Assembly (NCBI GenBank): GCA_936450465.1 | Contig: OW388296.1 | Coordinates: 46,261,250-46,325,249 of the forward strand | DNA: 64,000 nt | Direction: 5' to 3' | Source of the DNA: Gibbula magus | Taxonomy: Eukaryota > Mollusca > Gastropoda > Trochida > Trochidae | Shown here: positions 1 through 11,678 of the stretch, in pieces | Numbering within the stretch: the stretch's first letter is position 1 | Layout: every line of letters begins with the position of its first letter | Notes under the pieces: generated by a model | What the model was told of the DNA's origin: nothing | Database searches by the model: none | Seen by the model: the letters and a program-made list of their open reading frames with translations, nothing else | Made by a program: the position numbers and the translations under genes

Positions 1-296
1 CTTTAAAATGCACATATACAATTATTTTATAAATAGTGTGTTCCGCGGGAGTGTAAGGCAAATAATGACCCGATTGCCTCGCGTTATGGCAATAAACTGC
101 TCGGGCTAACGGGCTTGACTTGGAGGGGATGGTTGGAGGTGAAATGGCGGTACTGGTCGGTGTGGGTAGGCTTCATGTAGAAGCTGTTGATGAGTGTTGT
201 ACCTTTCTATTAAGACGTCGAGGAATGGTGGACATTTTCCCCACAAAAAAACATTAAACCAAATATTTAATATACATTATATTACAACTGTGAACT

Positions 297-340
297 CAAC
301 TGTTTGAGAGGTATTGTAGAAGTCGGTGTGATGTATATAT
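297..340 (+). repeat. Short copy of a dispersed repeat
   Basis: The stretch around ACTGTTTGAGAGG-x-AT…AGAAGT-GGTGT-ATG recurs at about 16308-16345 and, reversed, at about 39905-39945. It sits directly upstream of the first visible GST exon and is a fragment of the Penelope-like or similar element described at 16304. Confidence 0.45.
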
Positions 341-362
341 TTGATGCGTTTATATTTTTCAG

Positions 363-478
363 AAATGTATGGTTCAAGCAATTTAGAGGCACTGGAGATA
401 GACCAAGTTATGGGCAAGGTTCAGGATATGTGGACTTGTATCGTCGACTGGATCCATGCTCAAGGAGACCAGGCAAAG
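363..478 (+). CDS. GST exon (first one in window)
   Basis: The acceptor is a T-rich stretch ending TTTTTCAG and the donor is AAG|GTAACC. The exon completes a split codon, then encodes the first long helices of the GST C-terminal domain (…EALEIDQVMGKVQDMWTCIV…). It ends in phase 0. Confidence 0.8.
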
Positions 479-3400
479 GTAACCGATTCGCGTTAAAGGG
501 GCGATACGACAATGATAATTGAATGTACAGAGTTTGTCTCGGATAAAATATGCATGTTCAAAACCAGTTCATTTGAATAATTTTACGTTCGAGTTTACGT
601 TTATGCTTTACTAAATTGGATATGGGAACATCCAATAAATATATTACCCGAGCACATGCGTGGGAATTGCACATATTTGAGGGGTTTCGTAAGTTGCATG
701 GCACGATTTCGATAGTGGTAACGTCTTGCTGTATCGTACGTGTGACTCATGCAAATGTGTAAATAAATAGTAAATACCTTGGCAATTTGTATGTAACTAA
801 CGCTAATCTATGTGAATGAACCTCGCTCTCGCTCAGTAAATACAACATCACTCATGTGTTAAGTGATACGTTCCATTTGGTCGTGTATAAGTCTCTTGTT
901 CCTTTTTGCCTTGCCTCCCCATATAGCGAATATGTGCCTTTTGGGGGTTTGAACTTTTTTCGAAATATTTGTTTTTTGTTTCCATGTTTTGACTTTGTTT
1001 ATTGGAAGAGTAGAGTTTCTTTCCTGAGCGGATTTTTAAAACTGATTTACCAATATAGATTTCTACAAATTATTATTTTTTTACAAAAAGAAAATTGTTG
1101 AGAATGAATCTTATTGACAATGATCTATGTAGTTTTTGCAAAGATGCTTCTGAGAGCATTTGTCATGTATATTGGGAATGCAGTGTAACCACAACTTTCT
1201 GGAATGAACTTGAATTTTGGATAAACAATTATTTACCCAAAAAATTATGTTTTGATAAATCAAATTATTATTTGTGCAAAGAAATATATCAACTTACGTA
1301 ATATACAAAATTCAAAACCAAAATTCAGTAATTACCCAAACATTCTTAAAGAAATGTATTCTGTTGAGAAATACATTTTCAAAAGAAACAACGAAATGAA
1401 CAAATTTAACAAAAAGTGGAAAGCACTAATTCCAATATTCAACTATTAATGTATCTGTTTTTAGATAGACACCTTTCAGCTCAAGGTAAATTGATGTACA
1501 TATATAGATCCAAAAAGCTCAATGTCAATATATCTATATATTATATATTGTATACACATTGCAATTGTATTCTAAACTTTGTAACCTTTGGGAACAAATA
1601 AACAAAAATATTTTAAAAAATTAAAAAAACTTCCGTGGGGCGGGGGGAACGCCATCTCTCGGATTCTCTCCCGATAGCCCCTGTTCTCATTGTCTGACAG
1701 CATTATACTGTTTCATATAAATGGGTATTGGGATTGTTATTTGCATACACTGTAACTTATCAACACTGAAACACTTATTTGATATGATGTACCTCCGTAA
1801 TTGTTCTGCAACTTTTGTTTTGGTCGTGGAATTGTAGATATCAAGTTACTGTAAATCCATAGAATATATAGAGGATATCTGTCTTTCCTTGACACATGTT
1901 TATCTCATTGAGTGAGGTAGAAAAGTAACTTTATCTTTTGTTTCAGGCCCAAGTGCAGAAAGCAAACGAGGACACGCATTTCATAAAATATTTGAATGCC
2001 TTTGAAAAAATTCTCAACGCCAATGGGACTGATTTCTATGTTGGAAACAAGGTATAAAATATCATTGATAGAAAAAATGCTTGGTTATGCATATGTGTGT
2101 ATTTTATCTTCAAGTGGCATTTGTTCTCCATTACAGAAGAGGATGTAGTTCTATTTCTCATATATCACATATACAACAAAGTTAAAATAATTGATACAAA
2201 GATACTATTTTTTTAAGTTACATAGATGAAACATTTTAACCTTAGATTCTGTTGAGATTTCGTTGAAATAATAACAGCAGTTGTTGCAATTTGACCCACT
2301 GACGTTTTTACAGATGCATGCATTCTGTTTCATAGTATTTTGTTCGGCTTTAATACCAACTTCCAAACGCAAGGCATAACTCTTGCCAGTCTCCATTACT
2401 GGCTGAGTTAAGCCTTGCAGTATTTCCGTCGCTCTGTTGTGCCTAGAGAGTGGATCGCTGCACCAGAAATGCATAGTGGGCCCAGATTTAAAAGCACAGA
2501 GATTTTTAGGAAATACTGCAAGGTCTTAATCCGCCAGTATAAACCTAGCTCAGGATATCTCTTTACACTTTGAGGTAACTGCATTTCTTGTAATAACCTT
2601 TGATCAGGTTTCAACACGAAGTTTAAGGTTTTACTACGACTAGAGGTTTTACCAAACGTCGAAAGTTAACCTCATAGCAGGTTAATTTTCAACATTTAGT
2701 AAGACCTGAAGTTTTAAAGTTTTACAATCTAATTGTAAGACCTAACTACAAATAACCTCAATCTCATGTTCAGTTAGGTACTAAAAAATTTCCAAGTTTA
2801 AAATTTGCATAGTTGACAATGCGGGAATCGAACACGTAACCCTCCGATTTGTAGCCCAAGACTTGTCCCACTAGACCACAGAGGATTGGTGATCATGAGA
2901 TGGTTGTTTGTTGGTATCTATTCTGCTCCGCTCACAATATTGGGATATTTTATGTGCGCCTCAAACTTGGATCACGAAGGCTTGAAACACTAACAGGATT
3001 GTTTTCATTTTTGTATTTAAAACGCATGGCGGTATATACGTCAAAGAAAACACTCGGGCCGGGTTTTGGTAGACATATCAAACACCCTCGGGTGGCGAAA
3101 TGAAAAGTAAAACCTCGCAAGCTCGGTTTTACTTTTCATTTCTAGCCACCCTCAGGTGTTTGAAATGTCTACCAAAACCCGACCCTCGTGCTTTCTCCCT
3201 GACGTAATGGAGTCTGGCAAGAGTTATGCCTTGCATTGCGAAGTTGCTTTAATACGTATCATATGTGCTGATTTCAGTTCAAATAATCTCACTTAACTTG
3301 CATCATCAAAATGGCAATTTTCGGCAACAGTCGCTACAAAAACAACATATAATTTATGTGACCCCGAACGAGACAATGGATGCACCTTTAAAATCGAATA

Positions 3401-4012
3401 AACATAATTTTTCCTTTCAAACACTGAATTATGAAATTCTTAATCAATAACGATTAGAGAATAAATGTCTTTTCTTTTAAATTTGATTTGTTCGATTTTC
3501 ATTCATATTAGATTGAAAGTGTTTTAACTATATCGACTTAATTTTATAAAACTAATTATACAGATCGATTCGATTAACATTAGATTGCAATTATTTGAAG
3601 TATATTAGCCATATTTTAAAATATTAATTCTATAGAAAGATTGGATTTAAATTAGATTCGTCTAATATTGATCAGATTGATTTATATTTTTATAGCAATG
3701 ACAATTTTAATTGAATTATATACTTTCAATTTGACTGGATAAATATTGTTCTCAATTTAAATTGATTCATTGATAGAACCTTGGTAGTATTCATAACTTG
3801 GACATTAGAGCGCTATACACATATCATACAGTATTATCTTTATTTCATTCAAGGTAAGCTACGCTGACATTGCAGTTTTCGACGTCCTTGACATTGAAGT
3901 CCCAGAGACCCTGATACAGAACTATCCCAAGGTCAAGGCCAACCGAGATTTGATTAAGAACCACGATTATCTCAAAGACTATATTGCTACCAGAAAAGAA
4001 GCTACCATGTGA
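363..4012 (+). CDS. Glutathione S-transferase, sigma-like, 3' part (three exons)
   Basis: Joined exons 363-478, 1947-2051 and 3854-4012 give one open frame ending in TGA, with AG before and GT after each internal exon. The product is the all-helical C-terminal domain of a cytosolic GST, which helps bind the electrophilic substrate while the missing N-terminal thioredoxin fold binds glutathione. Recognisable pieces are the start of the helical domain (MYGSSNLEALEIDQVMGKVQ), the stretch LNAFEKILNANGTDFYVGNK, and VSYADIAVFDVLD, which carries the conserved GST N-capping box S-x-x-D. The ending (RDLIKNHDYLKDYIATRKEA) resembles sigma-class GSTs and related mollusc S-crystallins or prostaglandin D synthase-like proteins. 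The first exon enters with two bases of a split codon, so at least one upstream coding exon lies before position 1. The class assignment is by eye. A weak polyadenylation hexamer ATTAAA lies at about 4084. Confidence 0.85.
1032..1620 (+). pseudogene. LINE reverse transcriptase C-terminal remnant
   Basis: Two overlapping frames form the tail of a non-LTR retrotransposon ORF2. The first (1095-1301) contains DLCSFCKDASESICHVYWEC, a Cys-Cys-His-Cys zinc-binding motif of the kind found after the reverse transcriptase domain in LINE proteins. The second (about 1252-1449) contains ILKEMYSVEKYIF…FNKKWKALIPI, typical of the extreme C-terminus. A frameshift near 1255-1300 and a stop at 1056 show it is dead. 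An A-rich tail follows near 1600-1628, consistent with a 5'-truncated insertion. It lies inside a GST intron on the sense strand. Confidence 0.7.
1947..2051 (+). CDS. GST exon (middle)
   Basis: The acceptor is TTTGTTTCAG and the donor is AAG|GTATAA. It enters and leaves in phase 0 and encodes 35 residues including FEKILNANGTDFYVGNK, the typical lead-in to the N-capping helix of GSTs. Confidence 0.85.
2819..2890 (-). repeat. tRNA-like SINE head
   Basis: The reverse strand reads TGGTCTAGTGGG (A-box-like) and, about 40 bases on, GTTCGATTCCC (B-box-like). These are the internal RNA polymerase III promoters of a tRNA. The acceptor stem does not pair, so this is a tRNA-derived SINE remnant, not a working tRNA. 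Confidence 0.5.
3038..3205. repeat. Long hairpin (inverted repeat, arms about 75 bp)
   Basis: The left arm (ACGTCAAAG…ACTCGGG…GGTTTTGGTAGACAT…AAGTAAAACC) is answered by its near-perfect reverse complement (GGTTTTACTTTTCATTT…ATGTCTACCAAAACC…CCCTGACGT). The loop is only a few bases (around TCGCAAGC). It is a foldback MITE-like element, related in style to hairpins at 10988, 13495 and 21275. Confidence 0.7.
3265..3390 (+). repeat. Dispersed repeat fragment (CAACAGTC family)
   Basis: It contains AAAATGGCAATTTTCGGCAA followed by CAGTCGCTAC and later ATGTGACCCC…CAATGGATG-ACCTTTA. The same ordered words occur at about 7620-7930, 12500-12975 and 23850-24130. The longer copies also contain TCCGGTTTTCGATCA, which appears reversed at about 58682. 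No coding content. Confidence 0.55.
3854..4012 (+). CDS. GST terminal exon
   Basis: It starts after TTCATTCAAG and encodes 52 residues from VSYADIAVFD to ATRKEATM, then TGA. The SYAD motif is the GST fold-stabilising N-capping box. Downstream sequence is AT-rich and non-coding. Confidence 0.85.
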   Translation, partial: VSYADIAVFDVLDIEVPETLIQNYPKVKANRDLIKNHDYLKDYIATRKEATM

Positions 4013-4563
4013 AGTAATAGCTTGTGTGTCACAATGGTTTTGTAAATCTTATAGTATCAGTGTTCGTAGAGTTTACCTTAGTGATTAAAAAAAACGGACC
4101 TCGGACTTAGCACAACATAACGTCAAACTATATATCATATTAAAGGGACGGGAGCACGTTCTTTAGCTGAAATAATTTATACGAAACACTGTTATCACCA
4201 CTACTAGTTTCTACCTTTGGCATAATGAAATAGACAGAAGGGGTCATATTTTTTAAATTAAAATTTCATTTATTTTCCAAAAAATGTTTTCTTATCGATT
4301 AAGTGAGACACATGCATCACAATTACAACGAATGAGTAAAAGAGGAAATGTACGATGCATGTTGACTCAGTTGATCACTTACTGTATAGTCACAGAAGAA
4401 AATACAAACTATTTTCGAGGAGATTGACCCCTCGTCACTTCAAAGATCTGTAACTGTTTACTTCAAGATATAACAACTATGTTTTGAGAAAATGCGATAT
4501 GATTGGTCTAGTGTTCGCGTTGATACCGTGCTTCAAAACATCCCATAGTACATTATATTTGCA

Positions 4564-4922
4564 TTAAAGGGGCGGTAGCACGTTTATTGCAAATTTTCTT
4601 TTCAAATTTCCCATTTATAATGATAGTTTATGTCATTTATATTAACTTTAGAGGGTAAAACATCTTATTATATAAACCAATTATCCGTAGTGGTTATAAC
4701 GATGTTGCGTATAAAGCAAAAATTGCATGGCGGCCATTTTATTGTGAACACATTATTATTTCGAATGCCAAAAATGATTCCCATGGCTTTACGGAACCAT
4801 ATATACACTCATTTTTAATTTGATTTTCCAAAGAGAGAAGTGTGTTTTCCTATTGTGACATCTGTTTTCAAATATATTTCATTGACTTATTTCAGCGAAA
4901 AAACGTGCTACTGCCCCTTTAA
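4564..4922 (+). mobile_element. MITE family A, copy 1
   Basis: The ends are TTAAAGGGGCGGTAGCACG and CGTGCTACTGCCCCTTTAA, a terminal inverted repeat flanked by or including TTAA. The ~360-bp core carries the family landmarks AATTATCCGTAGTGGT and GCATGGCGGCCATTTTATTG. Short open frames inside it are by-products of the repeat. The family is non-autonomous: no transposase is present. Confidence 0.85.
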
Positions 4923-5824
4923 ATACACAATTCGGTGCACCAACGTTCGGGATGTAGCTTTAATTATCATGGCGAAGGTCATACCTCTCTTCCTCACCTT
5001 AGGTTCTGATAATATTGCTTTTTACTGTTTTAATTTGGAACAAAGGTTTCATTTACTTTTGTATTCTTCATCATGTCTGTTTGAATCATGCCAAATAATT
5101 TTCCAAATAAATTTTGTAATTGACTTTTCCCGTTTTGTTCAAATTAATTTGTTGGTAATTTCTAATACCCCTGTATGTGCATAAAGTTTCAATCAAAACA
5201 TAATAAACATACAGTTTATTGAATACATTAACTTAGATGTTATTTGCGGAAGATAATTCGCAAACAGGAAGTTATGTATTTTCACGAAATTGACGTTCTC
5301 CTTGATCAAAATAACATATTCTTTTGACACGTTTGTTTGGTTGGAATTTCTTAAAACAATTCACTAAAAATAATGTGTGGGAGAGTATAAAATAACATTC
5401 AACAGTATATATTTGGAACAACTTATTTAATATATTTACGTGTTTATTTATTGCGTGGGCGTGGGTGTTTACCATCATAATCCATTATCAAACTTTGATC
5501 TGTTTTTATGTTCAGAAAACCTTTTTGATTGTTAACGTATTTGCTCGAGGCACCTGTACCAGCTTAGCAAAAGTATCTGTATACTAGTATTTAATCGAAA
5601 TGAGTACAACAACACTTCGATAAAGTCAAGGAAATACTTTTACTAATCCTTACTTCTTAAGTCTTAACATACTTTCGCATACCTCGTATATAACGAAGAG
5701 ACATGTCGATGTTTATTCGATTAACCAAGATGTAACGTATTTACCAGAACTTAAACACAAATCTTTCAGTCATGAAAATCAACGATCACGAGGTTAGGTC
5801 TTCAAATTGTATTCTAATAATGAT

Positions 5825-6045
5825 AGTAATAGCATATCTATTATGCGCACATATCCATGCTCAATGCATGTTCAAGGCGCTACACAATCGTACTTTCGGT
5901 GCACCTATGAAGCGCGACCGTATAGGTCCATAGATCCCCGTGTTCAGGTACCCATTTGTACAGCTGGATGAACTGATCTGAGTGTAGTATGGATGAAGTG
6001 CCTTGCGGCAATGCCCAAGGACACAACACAGTATAATACCCAGGT
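5825..6045 (+). repeat. GCGC/GGACACAACACAGTAT dispersed repeat
   Basis: It shares CCGTGTTCAGGTA-CCATTT and GGACACAACACAGTAT with 36740-36890, in the same order. It starts with a TAT-GCGC segment like those following microsatellites at 41836 and 52844. It looks like a SINE- or MITE-type element often linked to a trinucleotide repeat. Confidence 0.45.
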
Positions 6046-6057
6046 CACAAATGTTTC

Positions 6058-6266
6058 ACACTGCGTCGAGGATAAAAATGAGTCTCATCTTTATCTCACT
6101 AAGCTGATTAACACGTCACATACACCGATTTTCAGACAATTGACGTAATTGGTAATAAAAACTACTGCATGTAAACAGTGAAGTGAAGCGTAACTCGTTA
6201 GCAGACACTCTAATCAGTTTAGTGAGATAAAGATGAGACTCATTTTTATCCTCGACGCAGTGTCCC
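6058..6266. mobile_element. MITE family C, copy 1
   Basis: Terminal inverted repeats begin CACTGCGTCGAGGATAAAAA and end with the reverse complement …CCTCGACGCAGTG. The arms pair for about 50 bases including GAGTCTCATCTTTATCTCAC. The core shares CAGTGAAG-GAAGCGTAACTC with the second copy at 23128. Confidence 0.75.
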
Positions 6267-6759
6267 TGCTCATGGTCATAAAGGTTTGACACAAACACAA
6301 AATCATTGTTTGGCTGTATGCGCTCTCAGAAATGATAATGCTACTTAGATTACACATCGTCAAACACATCTTTTGCATAAGGATAGTCACATGTTCTACG
6401 ACCTGACTACAAATTGACCTCTCGAGAGACGGAATCAGGAGAATGGTTATGTAAACCTTTGAAGAGGACATCATTCATTATCACCCAGCAAGCAAAGGTG
6501 ACGTGTGTAATTTACAAACAATGCCTTAACCATCGAAATTCGAAATCAGGGAGCCGGAATAGCGTTTACGGGATCACAAATGAAAATATAGTCGCAAGCG
6601 ACGAAAAGCGGATTCTGCAATTAAATGTTTTATTTAATTCAAAGATAATGAAATAGGACATCTTCCAAATGTAATTGCATATATTTTTAAATAAGTTTCA
6701 AGTCTCTAGGATGTCTCTAGGAGTTTTGAGATTTTACCGTCAAAATCGAACAACTTCAA

Positions 6760-9110
6760 AGAAAATCAAAATGGTGGCTAAACCACGTGACTGTTGCTTT
6801 TTTGTTTGTATTAGTATTGCCAGTGACATTATATAGAGGTCCCTGGTATTGCACATCTATTTAAAAAAAGTTTGAAGTCTTTATGTTAATTTTTTTTAAA
6901 TCTCTTTGTCAAAAATCCTTTTTCAGCCTGCTGTACAGTCGCCATGTCAACCTGTTTTTGCTGTACTTAGTTTGGTGAAGGTTTTGTGAAACTGTCTGAT
7001 ACAGTTTTCCAGAAATTGAGATGGAAATTTTAACTTATTTGACAGAAATCTTTTAAAGAAGTCGAAAATCCAAAATCGGCCGAGGTCATAGATTAATTTG
7101 GATATGGGCAAACGTACCAAAATGTTCCATGACAGCAGCTTATTTGTTAATATACAGTAACATAAAAAAGTAGCCAGTACACTAATCTGGACAGTGTTGC
7201 CAATATGAATTTTTGCATAAACAAAAGCGCTAAAACAAGTCAAAACAAGTTAACATACAAACAAAAATAAGTTTTGAACATTTGAAACTATATTTAAGTC
7301 AAAAAAGTTTTTAACTGATGGACTTGAACTCAGTCCGCTGGAATATAAACCCAACGATCATACCACTGAGCTATAGGTTCTCTTATGTTTAGGCGGGGAA
7401 ATTAGTGATTATATTTTATACATCTATAAGACACTGTTTTGTTCCGATAATATTTTTCGAAATTAAGGGAATTTATGTAGCACTTGTTGATATTTTGTCC
7501 AAGATCATGTTTTTGCTCTTGGGAGTATCATTATGCATTGATGCACATTACGTCAACATACACTGTACAGCAAAGGTTATTTCAGCATGAGCAACAATTA
7601 ACATCATTATAAATATTCAGAACCGAAACTACACGTCCCATTGACATGCACAGACCTTTAAAACAATATAAACCTACATTGTCGTGTTTGTGTGGGTGTT
7701 GTTAATGGGTTTCCCATATCAAATCCGATCGTCTAACAGATTTGCGTTAATCGTGGTGCAGTGTCCGGTTTTCGATCAGAACTACTTTTACATATTGGCC
7801 TATATTGTCATTATCCTGAGTCGATTATCTTCAAATTGGTAAGTTCAGGCAACAGTCAGTAATTCTCGATACAATAACACCATCTATATATAATGTTTAG
7901 CAGGACTGACTCCCCAGCAACACAATGTATGTCAAAACGAAAGTAGGAATTTCCTCTGTTTACACATCAAAATGAAATGGACTGCATTGTCTCTGAATTG
8001 CTTCCGGGTTGAAGTAAAAGTTCGTAGCTATGTCCGATGCCTCTACAATAGAAATTACTGAAAATCAAATTATGAGTGGTCTATTGTCTAGTGACGCTTC
8101 AATAAAATCTTCATCAAGTCAGTTCAAATCAAACTTATTAAAAAATTCAAAATTACCATACTTTGAAAGGTGATTGTGAAACAAGTATTAGGAGTTTACT
8201 CAAAATATAACAAACTTGTTATTATCGAATGCTTCAGCTGCATATAAATCTAAGATTCAGCGCTTAGATGCAACTGTCTTCAAAGTGGTGTTTCCGCAAA
8301 AGTGCATGATCAAAAAAGGTTAAAATTCAATATGGCATCGAAACCACGTGACCTACGACTTCGCAATGGTAACATATTTTGCTTGTCAAGTTATTATGCA
8401 TCTTTTGAAACAAGTTGTGCGTCTCTAGTATGTCACTTGGATTATTGAGACCGATGTTTAGCATGTCAAAATTAGACTAATTTTTAGAAAATCAAAATGG
8501 CGGCTTAACCACGTGACCTACGATTTGGTCATGATTTACTTTTTTGCTTGTATTGTTCCTGCGCATCTTTTGAAACAAGTTTCGAATCTCTATGTGGATT
8601 TTGAAGATTTTCCCCATGTTAAAGTTTTTCTTTATTATGACCGGAAATGACTGTTCGCGAGCGATTTTATTATTGATTCATAATGACCATAGTCCTGTCT
8701 TACTCTCCTGAAAAAATCATTCAATTCCATTCCTAGGTTTTTGAATTATGGCCCTTTGAAGTTTACGATTTTCAAAAATTGTCGGACTTTGAAAGGTCAC
8801 TGTGAAAAAAGTATAAGAGGTACGCTAATGCTTTGGAGGATCGTTTAATCACCAACCCTTTAGCTACACATACATGCAAGTTTGAGCTCTTAGATGCTAG
8901 TATCTTCAGAGGAGAAGATTGCCAAAGGTGCATGGGGTCGGAAAATTGTAAAATGCGTCTAAAATCAAAATGGCGGAAAAACCACGTGACTTACGAATTC
9001 GCCATGATTTACTTTTTTGCTCGCATGATCATTGCGCATCTTTTACAAAAAGTTCCAAGTCTCTAAGTGCATTTTGAAAAATTTTCCCATGTTAAAAATC
9101 GAAATTTGGA
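6760..9110 (+). repeat. Diverged repeat units with CCACGTGAC boxes
   Basis: Four units share AAAATCAAAATGGCGG (or a close variant) followed by AACCACGTGAC, near 6765, 8325, 8495 and 8955. Three of them continue with CGCATCTTTT-AAA-AAGTT and GTCTCTA. The spacing of the last three is irregular (170-460 bp). This is an old local duplication or repeat cluster with no coding frame. Confidence 0.5.
7318..7380 (-). repeat. Degenerate tRNA-like sequence
   Basis: The reverse strand has TAGCTCAGTGGT (A-box) and GTTCAAGTCC (B-box) at tRNA spacing. The stems are imperfect and no clean acceptor stem is visible. Probably a tRNA pseudogene or SINE head. Confidence 0.45.
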
Positions 9111-9285
9111 ATCGAACTGGACCTTTAATGCGTGAAACGATTGGGTCCAAAAGCCAAATTTAATTAGTTCGCACTAAGGGCTGTCAGGCTGTAGAGTTTG
9201 GTTGAATTCTCTGTAGCCGTTTCTGCAGAATAGGTGTCACAAAATCGGTGCAGAGAAAAAAAAAAAAAAACACGCCAATAACAAT

Positions 9286-9318
9286 AAGGATTCTGCCCCA
9301 ATGGGCAGAATCCTTAAA
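9286..9318. repeat. Perfect short palindrome
   Basis: AAGGATTCTGCCC and GGGCAGAATCCTT flank a four-base loop (CAAT), making a 13-bp-arm hairpin. It lies just upstream of the Tc1-like transposase remnant and may be a leftover of that element's insertion. Confidence 0.6.
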
Positions 9319-9595
9319 TATTTCTAACCACTTTGCAGGAACATATAAGCGTATAGCAATGGTGTCAGTCGTTTCCTCGATCGAGTTGATGGACGTCTGC
9401 GTGTGTGCAGATTGGAAGGAGAAAGGTTCAGATATGATGTAGAATGTGTCGTAACTGCGGAGATGGTTCAGATATGATTTGGGATTGAAAAAAACTCCAA
9501 AATATTTAATGATCTAAGGAATTGTAAATCAAAGGTCCTACCGCTAACTTTTGGAGCAAACGTTGATTCCCCATGCTCGTCAGATTCACGTCAAC

Positions 9596-9838
9596 ACTTT
9601 TCTGTTGCAAGATGACAATGCCCGATAACATCGTGCAAGAGCTATCGAATTCCTACTGCAAGTAGGCACTGACCGCCTGATATGGCCGTCCAAAAGCCCG
9701 GATATGAACCCCAGAGGGCGTACGTGGGGCAGAATGATGAGACACCTGAGACAGGAAGAAAACCCTCTCTACCAATCTGCACCATTTGAGTCAATATTTG
9801 GTCCAGATCTTGAACAATGTGGCCATAGCAAATGTTAG
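9596..9838 (+). pseudogene. Tc1/mariner-like transposase remnant
   Basis: One frame reads LLQDDNAR, a stop, HRARAIEFL, then LIWPSKSPDMNPRGRTWGRM. QDNAR-x-H (holding the second catalytic Asp) and WP-x-SPD-x-NP are signature blocks of Tc1-family DDE transposases. An internal TAA, loss of the expected glutamate block after NP, and a closing TAG show it is dead. A foldback element begins immediately after it, at 9843. Confidence 0.7.
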
Positions 9839-9842
9839 ACTG

Positions 9843-10045
9843 GGCCGTGTTCAAGAGAGGTTTCAAAGTAATCGCTCAATGAGCGATCACTATTAAACCT
9901 CTTGAACGCAATTGCTCAATGTAGCGCTACGTACCAAGGCGAGCAAACATCGAGGGATTGCACCGGGTGGTTCAGGAGAGAATGAGCGCTACTTGAGCGT
10001 TCAATGAGCAATTATAAGCGCTCGCTGTTATGGAACGGAGCCCTG
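9843..10045 (-). mobile_element. Foldback element family D, copy 1
   Basis: It opens with GTTCAAGAGAGGTTTCAAAG and a hairpin around ATCGCTCAATGAGCGAT. It continues with GCTCAATGTAGCGCTACGTA and ends GCTCGCTGTTATGGAACGGAGC. The same layout occurs at 12242, 40906 and 57441, in both orientations. No coding capacity. Confidence 0.75.
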
Positions 10046-10539
10046 GTTTACTGCATGCCAAGGATAATTACCCCCTTGAGCGGACACACGGCGGCGCCAC
10101 TCGACGTTGATATGAATATCCACTTGATATCAACAATAAGCACTAGCCTTCTGACAATTACCTCATCTGTGACCTACTGACATTTGAGCAGAATGGTTTT
10201 GTAGCATCATGTAAATTTGTAAAGTTCAGGTTACTTTCTAAAATGACCTTTTCCGAAGATAAAGACTTGGTCATGACCTTGAATAAACTATTCAAATCAA
10301 CACATTAGTCAATAACACATTGACATAATAACGTACGATTCATTGAACAATGATTATGAAATACCTAGAGTTGCCAACCTTTATGACCATGAGTTTACCT
10401 ACGAGGGTAATCATATGGAGGTGTAAATTTTTTTTCAAACGATGCTCTCAGGCAAAATATCACTTTGTCATGGTGATGTGATGTCGTAAACAATGTTGTC
10501 ACGTTTCTTCTATGCCTTTGCGTTCTAAGGCCCCCAAAA

Positions 10540-10890
10540 TTAAAAACAAATCTGGTATTTACAGGCTGACAAAAATGACGCGATGACGCGTTTTGTTTTT
10601 TCAAATGAGATATTTTCAATTTTATACAAACTTCTTACTGGTAAAAAACTAAATTTTCACAATTACCGGGTATTCATATTAACAACGCACAAACCCTCTT
10701 AAATATGTGTTACTATATACTTCCAAATGGTCAATAATATCACCCCCTACACTTCATCTCAACAGAAACGAGTGACATTTTCAGTTATCTGCCGCTTTCT
10801 TTTGTTAAAACCTAGAAAACAACCTGAGGCGTGGGTTTGAAACTGACGCTTACGGAAACCTGAAACAAATTCCTTTTTAGGCCTAAATGC
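10540..10890 (+). repeat. Dispersed repeat E, copy 1
   Basis: Ordered blocks AGGCTGACAAAAATGA-GCGATGACGCG, CCAAATGGTCAATAAT and CCTGAGGCGTGGGTTTGAAACTGA recur at 22680-23035 with similar spacing. The two copies are diverged in between. No frame or terminal repeat was recognised. Confidence 0.6.
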
Positions 10891-10987
10891 GGCGGTTGGC
10901 AGCAGACTATGCTTGAAAGTACAATTTAGTGTATTTTCCTCAATTTCGTGACTTCGAAAAAAAACCCAGAATAGTATAGCCTACTCG

Positions 10988-11080
10988 TGTATGTACGACA
11001 CTCGTGCCTGAATATAGGTTTATCACTCGCTCTCGCTCGGGAAATACCAATATTCAGACTTTCGTGTCGTAAACATATGG
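10988..11080. repeat. Hairpin with CTCGCTCTCGCTCGG loop
   Basis: The arms GTACGACACTCGTGCCTGAATAT and its imperfect reverse complement flank the loop CACTCGCTCTCGCTCGG. The same loop word, with different arms, is found at 21275-21412, and part of it near 822. Confidence 0.6.
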
Positions 11081-11377
11081 AAAAGACTCTCATATGATGT
11101 CCACTATATATTTACATGTACATCTCACACACTTCACTCCACGTGAGTAAAATGCACCACATGTTATATGATTTTTTGAGGGATAAGTTATGAATAATTA
11201 TAAGTTATGATACTGATGAGCCCCTTCAGCGTACTGGTATAGCGAATGGCATTAAATGAAATTATAACTACAAGGTTTCGAAAAGGGCACCGAAAGTAGG
11301 TGAAGAACCGCTGGGGGTGTATGTGTATAGATATAAACAGTTGAACGTACCAATTGGAAAACGTGAGCTCTAATAGA

Positions 11378-11678
11378 GGTGAGGTGAGTTGGGGTTTTAC
11401 GCCGCTTTCAAGAGTTTCACTTATATCACGGCTGCTAGTATTATGGCAGGGAGAAAGCCCGCAACCCCATTTGGCTGTGCACTGCGGTGAAACCTGCGAG
11501 CAACGAACCATGGGTGGTACTGCATTGGAATTCAGTGTAGCATTACACCCAAACCTTACTGCGTGTAGAAAGTTCTCTACTGCAGACAAAGTTGCCGTAC
11601 CCCCTGGCGGGATTTGAAACAACCGGGGACCTTTTGATCCGAAGCCGAACGCGCTAGCCACTGCGCTATCCCGCCCCT
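11378..11678 (-). mobile_element. tRNA-derived SINE family S, copy 1
   Basis: On the reverse strand it begins with a tRNA-like head (GGGCGGGATAGCGCAGTGGC…, with a degenerate B-box). The body contains GCAGTAGAGAA-TTTCTACACGC and GTTTCACCGCAGTGCA, and it ends in GGGGTTTAA-type sequence and a CACCTCACCTC tail. A 17-bp near-perfect target duplication (GAGCTCTAATAGAGGTG against GACCTCTAATAGAAGTG) flanks it, showing retrotransposition. The open frames on both strands here are by-products. Confidence 0.8.

Noticed and set aside
1..300. Possible upstream GST exon
   Set aside because: No frame with GST N-terminal residues and no donor in the right phase was seen.
4630..4818. Conserved small frame (LEGKTSYY…GGHFIVNT) seen at several places
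   Set aside because: It is present only inside MITE family A, on either orientation, with frameshifts between copies.
11188..11661. Reverse-strand open frame of 157 codons and its + strand partner
   Set aside because: Both lie over SINE copy 1; the same translated words recur over the other SINE copies.
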